Source of the DNA: CAYGZA01 sp964354135
GTDB lineage: Bacteria > Planctomycetota > Planctomycetia > Pirellulales > Thermoguttaceae
Length of the DNA stretch: 7,028 nt
NCBI GenBank assembly: GCA_964354135.1
Contig: CAYGZA010000335.1
Coordinates: 1 to 7,028 of the forward strand
Direction of reading: 5' to 3'
The notes beneath the pieces were generated by a model, which saw only the letters and a list, made by a program, of their open reading frames with translations, had not been told where the DNA came from and ran no database searches. Numbering within the stretch: position 1 is the first letter of the stretch; every line of letters begins with the position of its first letter. The position numbers were made by a program, and so were the translations under genes. Below, in pieces: positions 1 through 6,489 of this stretch.

Positions 1-1649
1 GTTTGCCCACCGAGGCCGAATGGGAGTACGCCTGCCGCGCCGGCACGACGACGGCCTACCACACGGGGGACAAGCTGGAGCCCGCAGCCTTCCGCAAGAA
101 TGTCGGTGAGAGCTGGTTCCCCGATCCGGCGCGGGGCCGCAAAGACGCTCCCGTGCCGCTTCAGGTGGGCCGCACGCCGGCGAATCCTTGGGGCCTGATG
201 GACATGCACGGAAACGTCGAGGAATGGTGCCTCGATTGGTACGGCCCTTACGAGCCGCAGGACCAGACCGACCCCGTGGGCCGGGCCGAGGGCGATTTCC
301 GCGTCACCCGCGGCGGAAGCCACTCCACGGAACTCAGGTATCTCCGCTCGGCGAACCGGTCGGGGACATTGCCGGAGGATTCGAGTTGGCTGATCGGGTT
401 TCGCGTGGTGCTCGGTCCCATGCCGGCGACCAAGCCGCTCCCCGTGTCGCCAACGCCGCTGCACCAGCAGAACGTCCGTCAGCAGGCGCCAACCGTTCGC
501 AGCCGACGGCCGGACCCCAACAAGCCGTACTTCCGCGGCCCGCGCCAATACGTCAAGATCCCGCCGGACTCCCAGGGCCCCCTCTTCTCCAAGCACAACC
601 ACGATCCGGCGATCGTCGAATGCCCGAACGGCGACCTCCTGGCGATCTGGTACACCTGCCTGCGGGAAGCAGGCCGGGAATTGGCGGTGGCGGCCAGCAG
701 GTTGCGACATGGCGCGGAGGAGTGGGAGCCCGCCGCGCCGTTCTGGGACGCCCCCGACCGCAACGACCACGCCCCGGCCCTCTGGTCTGATGGGAAGACC
801 CTCTATCACTTCAACGGGCTGTCGGCCGCCGCCACCTGGGGGAATCCGGCCGTCATCCTGCGAACCTCGACCGACAACGGGGCCACTTGGTCCAAGGCCC
901 GGCTGATCGCCGCCGAGCACGGCCTGCGGCATCAACCCGTGGAGTCGGTGATCCGCACGTCCCGCGGTGCGATCATTCTCCCTTGCGACGCGGTGACGGG
1001 CGGCAGCGGCGGCACCGCAATCCTCATGAGCCACGATGGCGGCCGCTCGTGGCGCGACCCCGGCGAGGGCAAGCCGAAGCCCGAGTTCCGTGCAGGAGGC
1101 CGCGGGGCCTGGATCGCCGGTATTCACGCCGCTCTCGTGGAACTCAACGACGGCCGGCTCATGGCTTTCGGGCGAGGGGACGGCATCGACGGCCGGATGC
1201 CGAAAAGCGTCTCGTCCGACGGCGGGGCAACGTGGAGCTATTCGGCCAGCCCGTTCCCGCCGATCGGCGGTGGGCAGAGGCTGTTGCTCCTCCGGTTGGC
1301 CGAAGGGCCGATCTTCTTCGCCTCATTTGCGCAGAGAATACCGATCGCGGATGCCTCGGGCAGCGAGCGGCCGGTTTCCGGCTTGTTCGGGGCCCTTTCG
1401 TTTGACGAGGGTGAAACGTGGCCCGTGCGGCGGCTTGTGACCGACGACGGCCTGCCGCGGGAAATCGACGGCGGCGGCAACACCGGGCGATTCACCCTCA
1501 GTCAGGATTCCGCCGAGCCCCGCGGCTACCTCTCCGTGTGCCAGGCCGCCGACGGCGTGATCCACCTCATCTCAAGCAAGCAGCATTACGCCTTCAACCT
1601 CGCCTGGCTCAGGACGCCCATGCCGGCAAAGCCCCCTGCAAGCCGGTAG
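1..1649 (+). CDS. FGE/SUMF1-like domain fused to sialidase-like (BNR/Asp-box) propeller, 5'-partial
   Basis: The gene is cut by the left edge. The frame opens with LPTEAEWEYA, the interior of an FGE-sulfatase domain (usually preceded by Arg), so the TTG at position 3 is not a start. Numbering from that codon, residues 1-138 are the C-terminal half of an FGE/SUMF1-like domain: WEYACRAG (7-14), GLMDMHGNVEEW (64-75, the calcium-site region in true FGEs), RVTRGGSH (100-107) and GFRVV (132-136). True FGE oxidases carry two copper-binding cysteines just after GGS. Here those positions are Thr109 and Leu114, so formylglycine-generating activity is unlikely. A Pro/Gln/Arg-rich linker (about 140-178) leads to a BNR_2/sialidase-like domain (about 180-540). 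It has four Asp-boxes (SxDxGxxW) starting at residues 289, 343, 404 and 466. The usual N-terminal RIP arginine of sialidases appears to be replaced (HDP, 200-202), so the substrate is uncertain. It is probably secreted, but the N-terminus is outside the window. The stop is TAG, convergent with the next gene 48 bp away. Confidence 0.92.
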   Translation, partial: LPTEAEWEYACRAGTTTAYHTGDKLEPAAFRKNVGESWFPDPARGRKDAPVPLQVGRTPANPWGLMDMHGNVEEWCLDWYGPYEPQDQTDPVGRAEGDFRVTRGGSHSTELRYLRSANRSGTLPEDSSWLIGFRVVLGPMPATKPLPVSPTPLHQQNVRQQAPTVRSRRPDPNKPYFRGPRQYVKIPPDSQGPLFSKHNHDPAIVECPNGDLLAIWYTCLREAGRELAVAASRLRHGAEEWEPAAPFWDAPDRNDHAPALWSDGKTLYHFNGLSAAATWGNPAVILRTSTDNGATWSKARLIAAEHGLRHQPVESVIRTSRGAIILPCDAVTGGSGGTAILMSHDGGRSWRDPGEGKPKPEFRAGGRGAWIAGIHAALVELNDGRLMAFGRGDGIDGRMPKSVSSDGGATWSYSASPFPPIGGGQRLLLLRLAEGPIFFASFAQRIPIADASGSERPVSGLFGALSFDEGETWPVRRLVTDDGLPREIDGGGNTGRFTLSQDSAEPRGYLSVCQAADGVIHLISSKQHYAFNLAWLRTPMPAKPPASR

Positions 1650-1655
1650 CGGGGA

Positions 1656-1675
1656 GGGGTTTCGCATGAAATCTC
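1656..1675. terminator. weak hairpin in the convergent junction, possible terminator
   Basis: An 8-bp stem (ggggtttc against gaaatctc, with two G-U pairs on the plus-strand RNA) closes a gcat tetraloop, 6 bp after the stop of the sialidase-like gene. Flanking ggggga-like and tcccc runs could lengthen it imperfectly. No clear T-run follows on either strand. Its position between two converging genes is the main reason to list it as a possible terminator. Confidence 0.25.
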
Positions 1676-1697
1676 TTCCAGATCCCCAAGGGCACGA

Positions 1698-4600
1698 TCA
1701 CCGCCTTTGCTGCGCCACCCGCTGTTCCGGCCCCGGCCGCAGGCGCCGCTCGATGTAGTCGGGCCATAGCGGGCAGTTCATGTCGATCCAGCACTTGACT
1801 GCGTGGATCTCGTCGCGCGTCAACTGAACTTCGTAGTGGCCCGCGTCGAGGACTTTCCAGAGCTTGCTCTGGAACGTGCCGAACGTGTACGGCTCGCGCT
1901 TCTCGTTGCCGCCGGAGTTATAGCCGCAGTCGAGCACGTGGACCCAGCCCTGCTGGATGAGCGTCCGGTACGAGGCCGGCACGCGATCCTTATCGAGCGT
2001 CGCGGTCATGTCGATCTTCTGCTTGTCGCCCGCGTTGTGGCATTGGACGCACTTCCGGTCCCACACCGGCTGCACGGCCTTCTCGTAAGACAACGGACCG
2101 GTGCCCCAAGGCGGCGTCTCCAGCCGGCTCGGCGGGCGGCGCAGCGCGATCCCGGCGCGGGCCGGCGGGGCGTGACGCCGGTCCTCGTGGCAGCCGATGC
2201 AGCTCCGCGTCTCCCCCGGCTGCAACTGCACCACGGAGCGCATCCGCTGCACTTCGTTCAGGTCCTTGTCGAGGGCCTGGAAGTAGAGCGTCTTGCCCGA
2301 CGGGGCAAAAAAGTTAGCCGAGCCGTCCGCTTCCACCGGGATCAAGCCCCACGACGCCTTCGCGACGTAGGAGGGCCAGCCGTACGGGCCGCTCACCACG
2401 TCGACCGGGGCCGCGTAGAAGTGCGTGAAGGGCTCGTGGTCCTTGCGGTATTCGCCCGTGGGGAGCTGCTCCAGCCCGGCACGCACCTCCTCGACCACGC
2501 GGACGTACTTGATCGTGCCCCGCGGCACGGTCCCTTCGATCCCGCGGTACACGTCGGCCAGTACGAGCTGCCCCATCGCCGGCTCGGGGCTTTCTTCCTC
2601 ACGGGGAAGCGGGGCTAAAACGGGCGGCGGCGCGGTCCGCCGGAAGGGAATCGGGCACATGCTGCCGATGCCCACGTCCTGGTACAGCACCTCGCGGTTC
2701 CCGAACCGGTCGATCGCGTACAGCCCAAACTGCCGCCGCGGGGCGTGCGAGCAAAGGAAATGGTCCCGGGCGATGGGCAGCGGGTCGCGGAAGCACTCCT
2801 CGTCGGGCCACATCCCCGGCCACGGGACCTCGGGCGTGATGCTCCGGATCGCCTTGGGGTCGAAGCGGCCCTTGCTCGTGTCGACCAGGGCAATCGGGCC
2901 GTTCAGGTCGCCGAAGTGCGAGATCAGCGTACACGCGACCTCGCTCGTGCCCGGCACCTCGCGTCCGTTGGCATAACCGTTCGGCTGGATGATCGTGTTG
3001 CCGAAAACGAGCTCCGGCTGCGTGCCGTCCGGGCGGATGGTCCACAGCGTGTGACTGAAGTCGGCGCCTTTGTCGATGTACTCCGATCGGGTCCATAGGA
3101 TCCGCCCGTCGCGCGTGACCGACGGACCCCACTCGCTCAAGTTGGCGAACGACAGGGGCCGGACGTTCTCGCCGCTTGAGTCCATGCGGAAGAGCACGAA
3201 GACCTGGGGCCGCCAGCAGAGATACCGCGACCGGCACCGCGTCGACGTGAAGGCCAGCCCGCCGTCCGGCAGCGGGCACGGAAAGAAGTCGTGGAACGGG
3301 CCGCTGGTAAGCTCCTTCAAGTCGCGGCCGTCGGCGGCCATGCTCATCAGGTGGAAGTAGCCCGATTCCGACGGTCGGTAGCCGAAGTAGATCCGGCCCT
3401 GGTCGAACGAAGCCACCGCGTCCCGGGCGATGCCGGCACCGGAGGAGAACAACTCCGTCAACCGGGCCTCGTCCGGCTCGAAACGGCCGTCGCGCTGCGG
3501 GATATCCAAGAGACAGACTCCCCCGCCCGGCCGCCACGGGGCATCCAACAGCACGCTGTAGTTGTGCGAGGGCTCGTAGGCGTGCCGCTTGACGAACAGG
3601 ATCTTCCGGATCGCGGCCAGGTCCTGGTCGCGGAAGAACAACCGCCGCTTGGCCAGCCGTGCTTCATAGAAGGCTTGCCGCTCCGCTGCCAGGTCGGGCT
3701 CTCCGGCCAGGAGGGTCTCTTGCCGCTTCCGGAGTGCGGCGGTTTGTTCCCGCTCCTTGGCGACGTCCCAGCCCTTTCCCGCAAAGCGGTCACCGATCCC
3801 TTCCATCAGCCCCAGCGTCCGTTCCAGGGGATCGTAGCGGAAGAGGTGCAGCACGAAGCTGGTGCCCGATTCCTCGGCAATCTCCAGCTTGTACTGCGGC
3901 CCGATCGCGCCGCGTTCGGCGGGAATGGACAGGTCCTTCGCCTCGCCGGGCCGGAGCACGAGCCCGCCGGCCAATTCCGGGAGATTCCCTCGGACGGTCA
4001 CGGCGAGCCCGCCGGAAGCCGCAGCCAGCCGGACTGTGAACGCTCGACGGACGCAGGGCTTTACCTCCGCGATTGAGACCGACGAGAAATCGAAGTACAC
4101 CGGCCGCCCTTCCCGGGGCGTGTGCTTCCCGCCCATGCCGAGCCCGACGCGAATCCCGTTCGTTTCGCACCCGGCAAAGTGCGCAAGCGGCAGGCGGAAC
4201 TCAAAACGCTTAAGCGCCTTGTCGAACGCGCCATCCAGCGGCGTGGATTGCTTCAGCGTCGCGCCGTCCGGCTCATACGTGTTGAAGACCAATCCTTTGG
4301 CCGTGATCGCCACCACGCCGGCGCCCTCCCCGTCCGCCCGCGAGATCACCGCCACGTGGCTGCTCAGCAGCCGGTCCGTGGAGATGGCCAGACATAGGTG
4401 GTCCCCGTGCCGGCCCGCCGCCACCGAGTACGTCGCCATCGGGCCGCGCTGGAAGTCGTACGGCCAGGCCGCGCGGACGGCGCCGCGCGAGGCCCCGCTC
4501 CAGCAGGCGTCGTCCAGGCTCCCGTCCAGCTTCGGCACGCCGGCCAGCGGCGGAAGCGGGAGCCGGTCGTCGCCCACGTGCCGCGGGTATTCCTTGACGC

Positions 4601-5861
4601 GCCCGTTGTAGGGCACCAGGCGGGGGCTGATGTCGGCACGCCCGTAGGTCTTCAGCCACGCATGCTCTTCGCCCAAGAACGCGTATTCGAGCCGCTGCGC
4701 AGCCTCGCCCGGCGACTGGGCCAACGCATCGCCCGCGTCCGGGATCGGGCCGATTTTGGCGGCCGGAATGGGACCCTTCTGGCCGAAGACCTCGATCTCG
4801 TCGATGCGGACCGGGCCCGAGCCGGCTGTCTCGATCGCCACGCGGACCCATCGCGCACGGACCGGATGGAACTTGAACTCCCGGCGGACGGAGACTGCGG
4901 ACCCGTCGGCGTGCCTGTAGACCGCTTTCCACGCGGGGGCCGCCGAGTCCTTGTGGTACTCGGTCGCGGCGAGGATCGAGAACTGCGTCGCGGTCCGGTC
5001 CTGATGGCGCCGCGACGAGTCGCTGCCGAAGGCCGCGCGATAGATCCAGTACGCGTCGCCCAAGTCGATCTCCGCCCAGGACGGCTCGGCGGCGCTGATC
5101 CAACTATGGTCGTTGCCGGCCAGGCCGTCGTTGAGGTGCGGGATCCGGTGGATGGCGTGACCGGGCAATAGCGACGAAGCGGCCGCCTTGGCCGCCGGAC
5201 TGAGGGCAAGATTCGCGAATCCAAGATCGTCTTGCCGGGGAACCTTCAGGTCGAGGGGCGCCCCAGCCGCTGCGACTGCCCCGTCACGGTCCACTTGCGG
5301 CGGCGGGGGCGGATCGGGGATCGCCGCAAAGAAGCCCGCCGGCCGCTTCCGCACCGTCACCGGGGCCGCTTCCGCGGCGACCTTCTTCACCGTGGTCCAC
5401 TGCTTGCCGTCCGTCGAGAGCCGGACCTCGAAGCGGATCGGCACGCGGTCGGCATACTCCCGCTGGCGGTCGCGCGAGAAGACCACCTTGGAAACCACGG
5501 TCGCAGCAGGCAATTCAATCTGCGCCCACTCCGTCCCGGTCGTGGCGGCGATCCAACTGCGATCGTTCCCGTAGAGGCCGTCGTTCAGGTGCTCGACGGC
5601 ATGTTGAGCGTAGCCCCGCAGGCAGGAGGAGGCCGTCGCCCTGGCCTGCCGCTTCGCAAGGGCTAGGTTCTCTTTCCCGTCCGGGCCGTAGACCTCCAGC
5701 TCGTCGATGCAGGGCTCGCCCGAAGAACTCCCCTCGATCACAAAGCGGACGAACTTCGCATCCTGCGGGGCGAAGGCGATCGCGTTCGGTTTGTCGGCGT
5801 GAATCGGCGGATCGGCCGCCGCAACGCTCGCGAGACAACACACGAGACAAATCGTTCCCAT
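1698..5861 (-). CDS. HzsA-related dihaem protein with two discoidin-like modules and a CBM9-like module
   Basis: About 1387 residues, complete. I chose ATG 5861 because GAGGA lies 7 nt upstream and a hydrophobic stretch follows (residues 1-16, ending AAA, then Asp), read as a signal peptide although its n-region has no Lys or Arg. Order: discoidin-like module 1 (about 25-160); proline-rich linker (about 180-195); discoidin-like module 2 (about 215-360), both modules sharing HLNDG and a GND-SWI segment; a CBM9/DOMON-like module (about 435-598) with the hallmark PKLDGSLDDACW ending at Trp454; a charged helical linker (about 700-740); and an HzsA-related region from ILFVKRH (about 752). That region holds a propeller with CRSRYLCWRPQ (Cys876, Cys882), the DVYRG segment near 1097, and two c-type haem motifs, CIGCH (1221-1225) and CVQCH (1271-1275). 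His1342 near the C-terminus is a candidate distal haem ligand. It is probably a periplasmic or surface redox protein with carbohydrate-binding modules; the substrate is unknown. The first haem site has Arg1229 four residues after the CxxCH histidine, where hydrazine synthase has its Tyr ligand, so hydrazine synthesis is not inferred. Confidence 0.9.
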   Translation of the reverse strand: MGTICLVCCLASVAAADPPIHADKPNAIAFAPQDAKFVRFVIEGSSSGEPCIDELEVYGPDGKENLALAKRQARATASSCLRGYAQHAVEHLNDGLYGNDRSWIAATTGTEWAQIELPAATVVSKVVFSRDRQREYADRVPIRFEVRLSTDGKQWTTVKKVAAEAAPVTVRKRPAGFFAAIPDPPPPPQVDRDGAVAAAGAPLDLKVPRQDDLGFANLALSPAAKAAASSLLPGHAIHRIPHLNDGLAGNDHSWISAAEPSWAEIDLGDAYWIYRAAFGSDSSRRHQDRTATQFSILAATEYHKDSAAPAWKAVYRHADGSAVSVRREFKFHPVRARWVRVAIETAGSGPVRIDEIEVFGQKGPIPAAKIGPIPDAGDALAQSPGEAAQRLEYAFLGEEHAWLKTYGRADISPRLVPYNGRVKEYPRHVGDDRLPLPPLAGVPKLDGSLDDACWSGASRGAVRAAWPYDFQRGPMATYSVAAGRHGDHLCLAISTDRLLSSHVAVISRADGEGAGVVAITAKGLVFNTYEPDGATLKQSTPLDGAFDKALKRFEFRLPLAHFAGCETNGIRVGLGMGGKHTPREGRPVYFDFSSVSIAEVKPCVRRAFTVRLAAASGGLAVTVRGNLPELAGGLVLRPGEAKDLSIPAERGAIGPQYKLEIAEESGTSFVLHLFRYDPLERTLGLMEGIGDRFAGKGWDVAKEREQTAALRKRQETLLAGEPDLAAERQAFYEARLAKRRLFFRDQDLAAIRKILFVKRHAYEPSHNYSVLLDAPWRPGGGVCLLDIPQRDGRFEPDEARLTELFSSGAGIARDAVASFDQGRIYFGYRPSESGYFHLMSMAADGRDLKELTSGPFHDFFPCPLPDGGLAFTSTRCRSRYLCWRPQVFVLFRMDSSGENVRPLSFANLSEWGPSVTRDGRILWTRSEYIDKGADFSHTLWTIRPDGTQPELVFGNTIIQPNGYANGREVPGTSEVACTLISHFGDLNGPIALVDTSKGRFDPKAIRSITPEVPWPGMWPDEECFRDPLPIARDHFLCSHAPRRQFGLYAIDRFGNREVLYQDVGIGSMCPIPFRRTAPPPVLAPLPREEESPEPAMGQLVLADVYRGIEGTVPRGTIKYVRVVEEVRAGLEQLPTGEYRKDHEPFTHFYAAPVDVVSGPYGWPSYVAKASWGLIPVEADGSANFFAPSGKTLYFQALDKDLNEVQRMRSVVQLQPGETRSCIGCHEDRRHAPPARAGIALRRPPSRLETPPWGTGPLSYEKAVQPVWDRKCVQCHNAGDKQKIDMTATLDKDRVPASYRTLIQQGWVHVLDCGYNSGGNEKREPYTFGTFQSKLWKVLDAGHYEVQLTRDEIHAVKCWIDMNCPLWPDYIERRLRPGPEQRVAQQRR

Positions 5862-5868
5862 TTTCGCA

Positions 5869-5873
5869 TCCTC
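5869..5873 (-). promoter_or_regulatory. Shine-Dalgarno GAGGA that decides the start of the HzsA-related gene
   Basis: On the minus strand GAGGA is followed by a 7-nt spacer and ATG at 5861. The open frame continues upstream to a possible ATG at 5993. That would add 44 residues of low-complexity, repeat-derived sequence overlapping the membrane-protein gene, so the 5861 start is preferred. An out-of-frame ATG overlaps the end of GAGGA and is ignored. Confidence 0.6.
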
Positions 5874-5876
5874 AGT

Positions 5877-5953
5877 GGGGTGGGCGTCTCGCCCGCCGGC
5901 CGGGCTTCCCTTACCGATGCCCCCCGCTCCCACCCTCGTGTTTCTGTGGGTGG
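5877..5953 (-). repeat. two adjacent hairpins in the leader of the HzsA-related gene, possible dispersed palindromic repeat
   Basis: Hairpin A has a perfect 6-bp stem, CCACCC (5930-5935) with GGGTGG (5948-5953), and a 12-nt loop. Hairpin B has an 8-bp stem with one G-T pair, at 5879-5886 and 5890-5897 (core GGGCG/CGCCC), around a TCT loop, ending a few bases before the Shine-Dalgarno. GGGTGGG at 5878-5884 is also a perfect 7-bp complement of 5929-5935, so a third pairing would exclude both hairpins. The text resembles short palindromic units I associate with planctomycete intergenic regions; this is from memory and unverified. Either a repeat insertion or a translational control leader would explain it. 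Confidence 0.45.
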
Positions 5954-6156
5954 CGATTTTCCAGGGGGGCGCCCAGGGGATCTTGTTGGCCAAGACACCG
6001 GTGTTTCCAATACATCGCTCGCCGTCTCCAGCGGACCACGAGATAGGCGTGGGCCATGTTGGAGAGGACGAGGATCCCGCAGAGGACTGCCAGGACGATC
6101 ACAACAGTCCCGGCCCCGCCCAAGCGATCAAGCGTTCGCTCCAGGACTGCGATCAT
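5911..6156 (-). CDS. small single-span membrane protein, hypothetical
   Basis: An 81-residue frame beginning MIAVLERTLDRLGGAG. One strong transmembrane segment spans residues 16-41 (Gly-Thr-Val-Val through Ala-Tyr-Leu-Val-Val). The basic run RWRRR follows at 42-46 and further positive residues come after it, which predicts a short N-terminus outside and the C-terminus in the cytoplasm. The last 15-20 residues (His/Gly-rich) are encoded by the hairpin A repeat and may be a non-conserved tail. The ATG at 6156 was chosen because the longer frame (TTG 6240) would begin inside the putative -35 element. No good Shine-Dalgarno precedes it. It ends 49 bp before the start of the HzsA-related gene on the same strand, so the two may be co-transcribed. 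I do not recognise the family. The alternative is a chance frame in a GC-rich leader, but the clean hydrophobic and positive-inside pattern argues for a real gene. Confidence 0.55.
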   Translation of the reverse strand: MIAVLERTLDRLGGAGTVVIVLAVLCGILVLSNMAHAYLVVRWRRRAMYWKHRCLGQQDPLGAPLENRHPQKHEGGSGGHR

Positions 6157-6211
6157 GTTCTGAGCCCGGCCGTCGCGTGATAGGAGAAAACACACCTGCG
6201 GTCTCACGCTT

Positions 6212-6240
6212 GGCATAATCCGCAGAGGAAGGGATGTCAA
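6212..6240 (-). promoter_or_regulatory. candidate sigma-70-type promoter for the membrane-protein/HzsA-related unit
   Basis: On the minus strand a perfect TTGACA (6235-6240) is followed by a 17-nt spacer and TATGCC (6212-6217), a weak -10 that keeps only the TAT. An alternative GATTAT gives a better -10 but a 15-nt spacer. Transcription would start near 6205, giving a leader of about 50 nt before ATG 6156. It lies upstream of both minus-strand genes and is the only convincing -35 noticed in this gap. Confidence 0.4.
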
Positions 6241-6254
6241 CAGTGCCCCCCTAA

Positions 6255-6389
6255 CCTAGGGTCCCCCCGTTCCTGGTCCCGATCGACACGCCCGGCATGT
6301 CGCACGCCTGCTACCACATGCGGCAGGCCACCCGGGCGGGCGTCGTGCGGAAGATCGGCCGGGTCGGCGGCCGGGTGGCGACGAAGTAG
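6255..6389 (+). pseudogene. 3' gene remnant, 44 codons, family not recognised
   Basis: Between an in-frame TAA (6252-6254) and TAG (6387-6389) lies a 44-codon frame in which every codon after the first ends in G or C (43 of 43). That is the pattern expected of real coding sequence in this GC-rich genome. The product reads PPFLVPIDTPGMSHACYHMR and ends in a basic segment containing RKIGRVGGRVATK. The only ATG (6297) lies well inside and has no Shine-Dalgarno, so this looks like the 3' end of a gene whose 5' part was lost by rearrangement around 6250-6260. A genuine 30-residue basic peptide from ATG 6297 is the less likely alternative. I cannot name the parent family. Confidence 0.4.
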
Positions 6390-6489
6390 GCGGAGGCAGC
6401 AGGGAAAGAAACGGCTTTGATGGGGGCTTCTTCACCAGGAACCAATGCCGACACCGACGCTCCGAGCAGCGGCGAGACGGTGAAGGGGG
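6390..6489. other. non-coding gap with an inverted repeat just after the LRR gene stop
   Basis: No supported gene was found here. A perfect 7-bp inverted repeat, CTTCACC (6430-6436) and GGTGAAG (6479-6485), begins 4 bp beyond the stop of the leucine-rich repeat gene. It encloses a small CGCT/AGCG hairpin. Without a T-run it is only a weak candidate for a terminator of that gene. Confidence 0.25.

Noticed and set aside
3..416. Diversity-generating retroelement target (C-type-lectin-like FGE fold)
   Set aside because: The domain is internal rather than C-terminal, and no template repeat or reverse transcriptase is present in the window.
3291..4076. Long plus-strand frames opposite the giant gene (also 1803-2618 and 4398-5171)
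   Set aside because: They lie antisense to a gene with clear domains, have Arg/Gly/Pro-rich composition without motifs, and are typical of stop-poor GC-rich sequence.
1698..5861. Hydrazine synthase and anammox metabolism
   Set aside because: The protein has extra N-terminal modules and an altered first haem site, and no HzsB/C-like neighbour is present. HzsA-related proteins occur widely in non-anammox planctomycetes.
5994..6240. TTG start at 6240 giving a 109-residue membrane protein
   Set aside because: That start codon coincides with the TTGACA -35 candidate, and the additional 28 residues show no motif. ATG 6156 is preferred.
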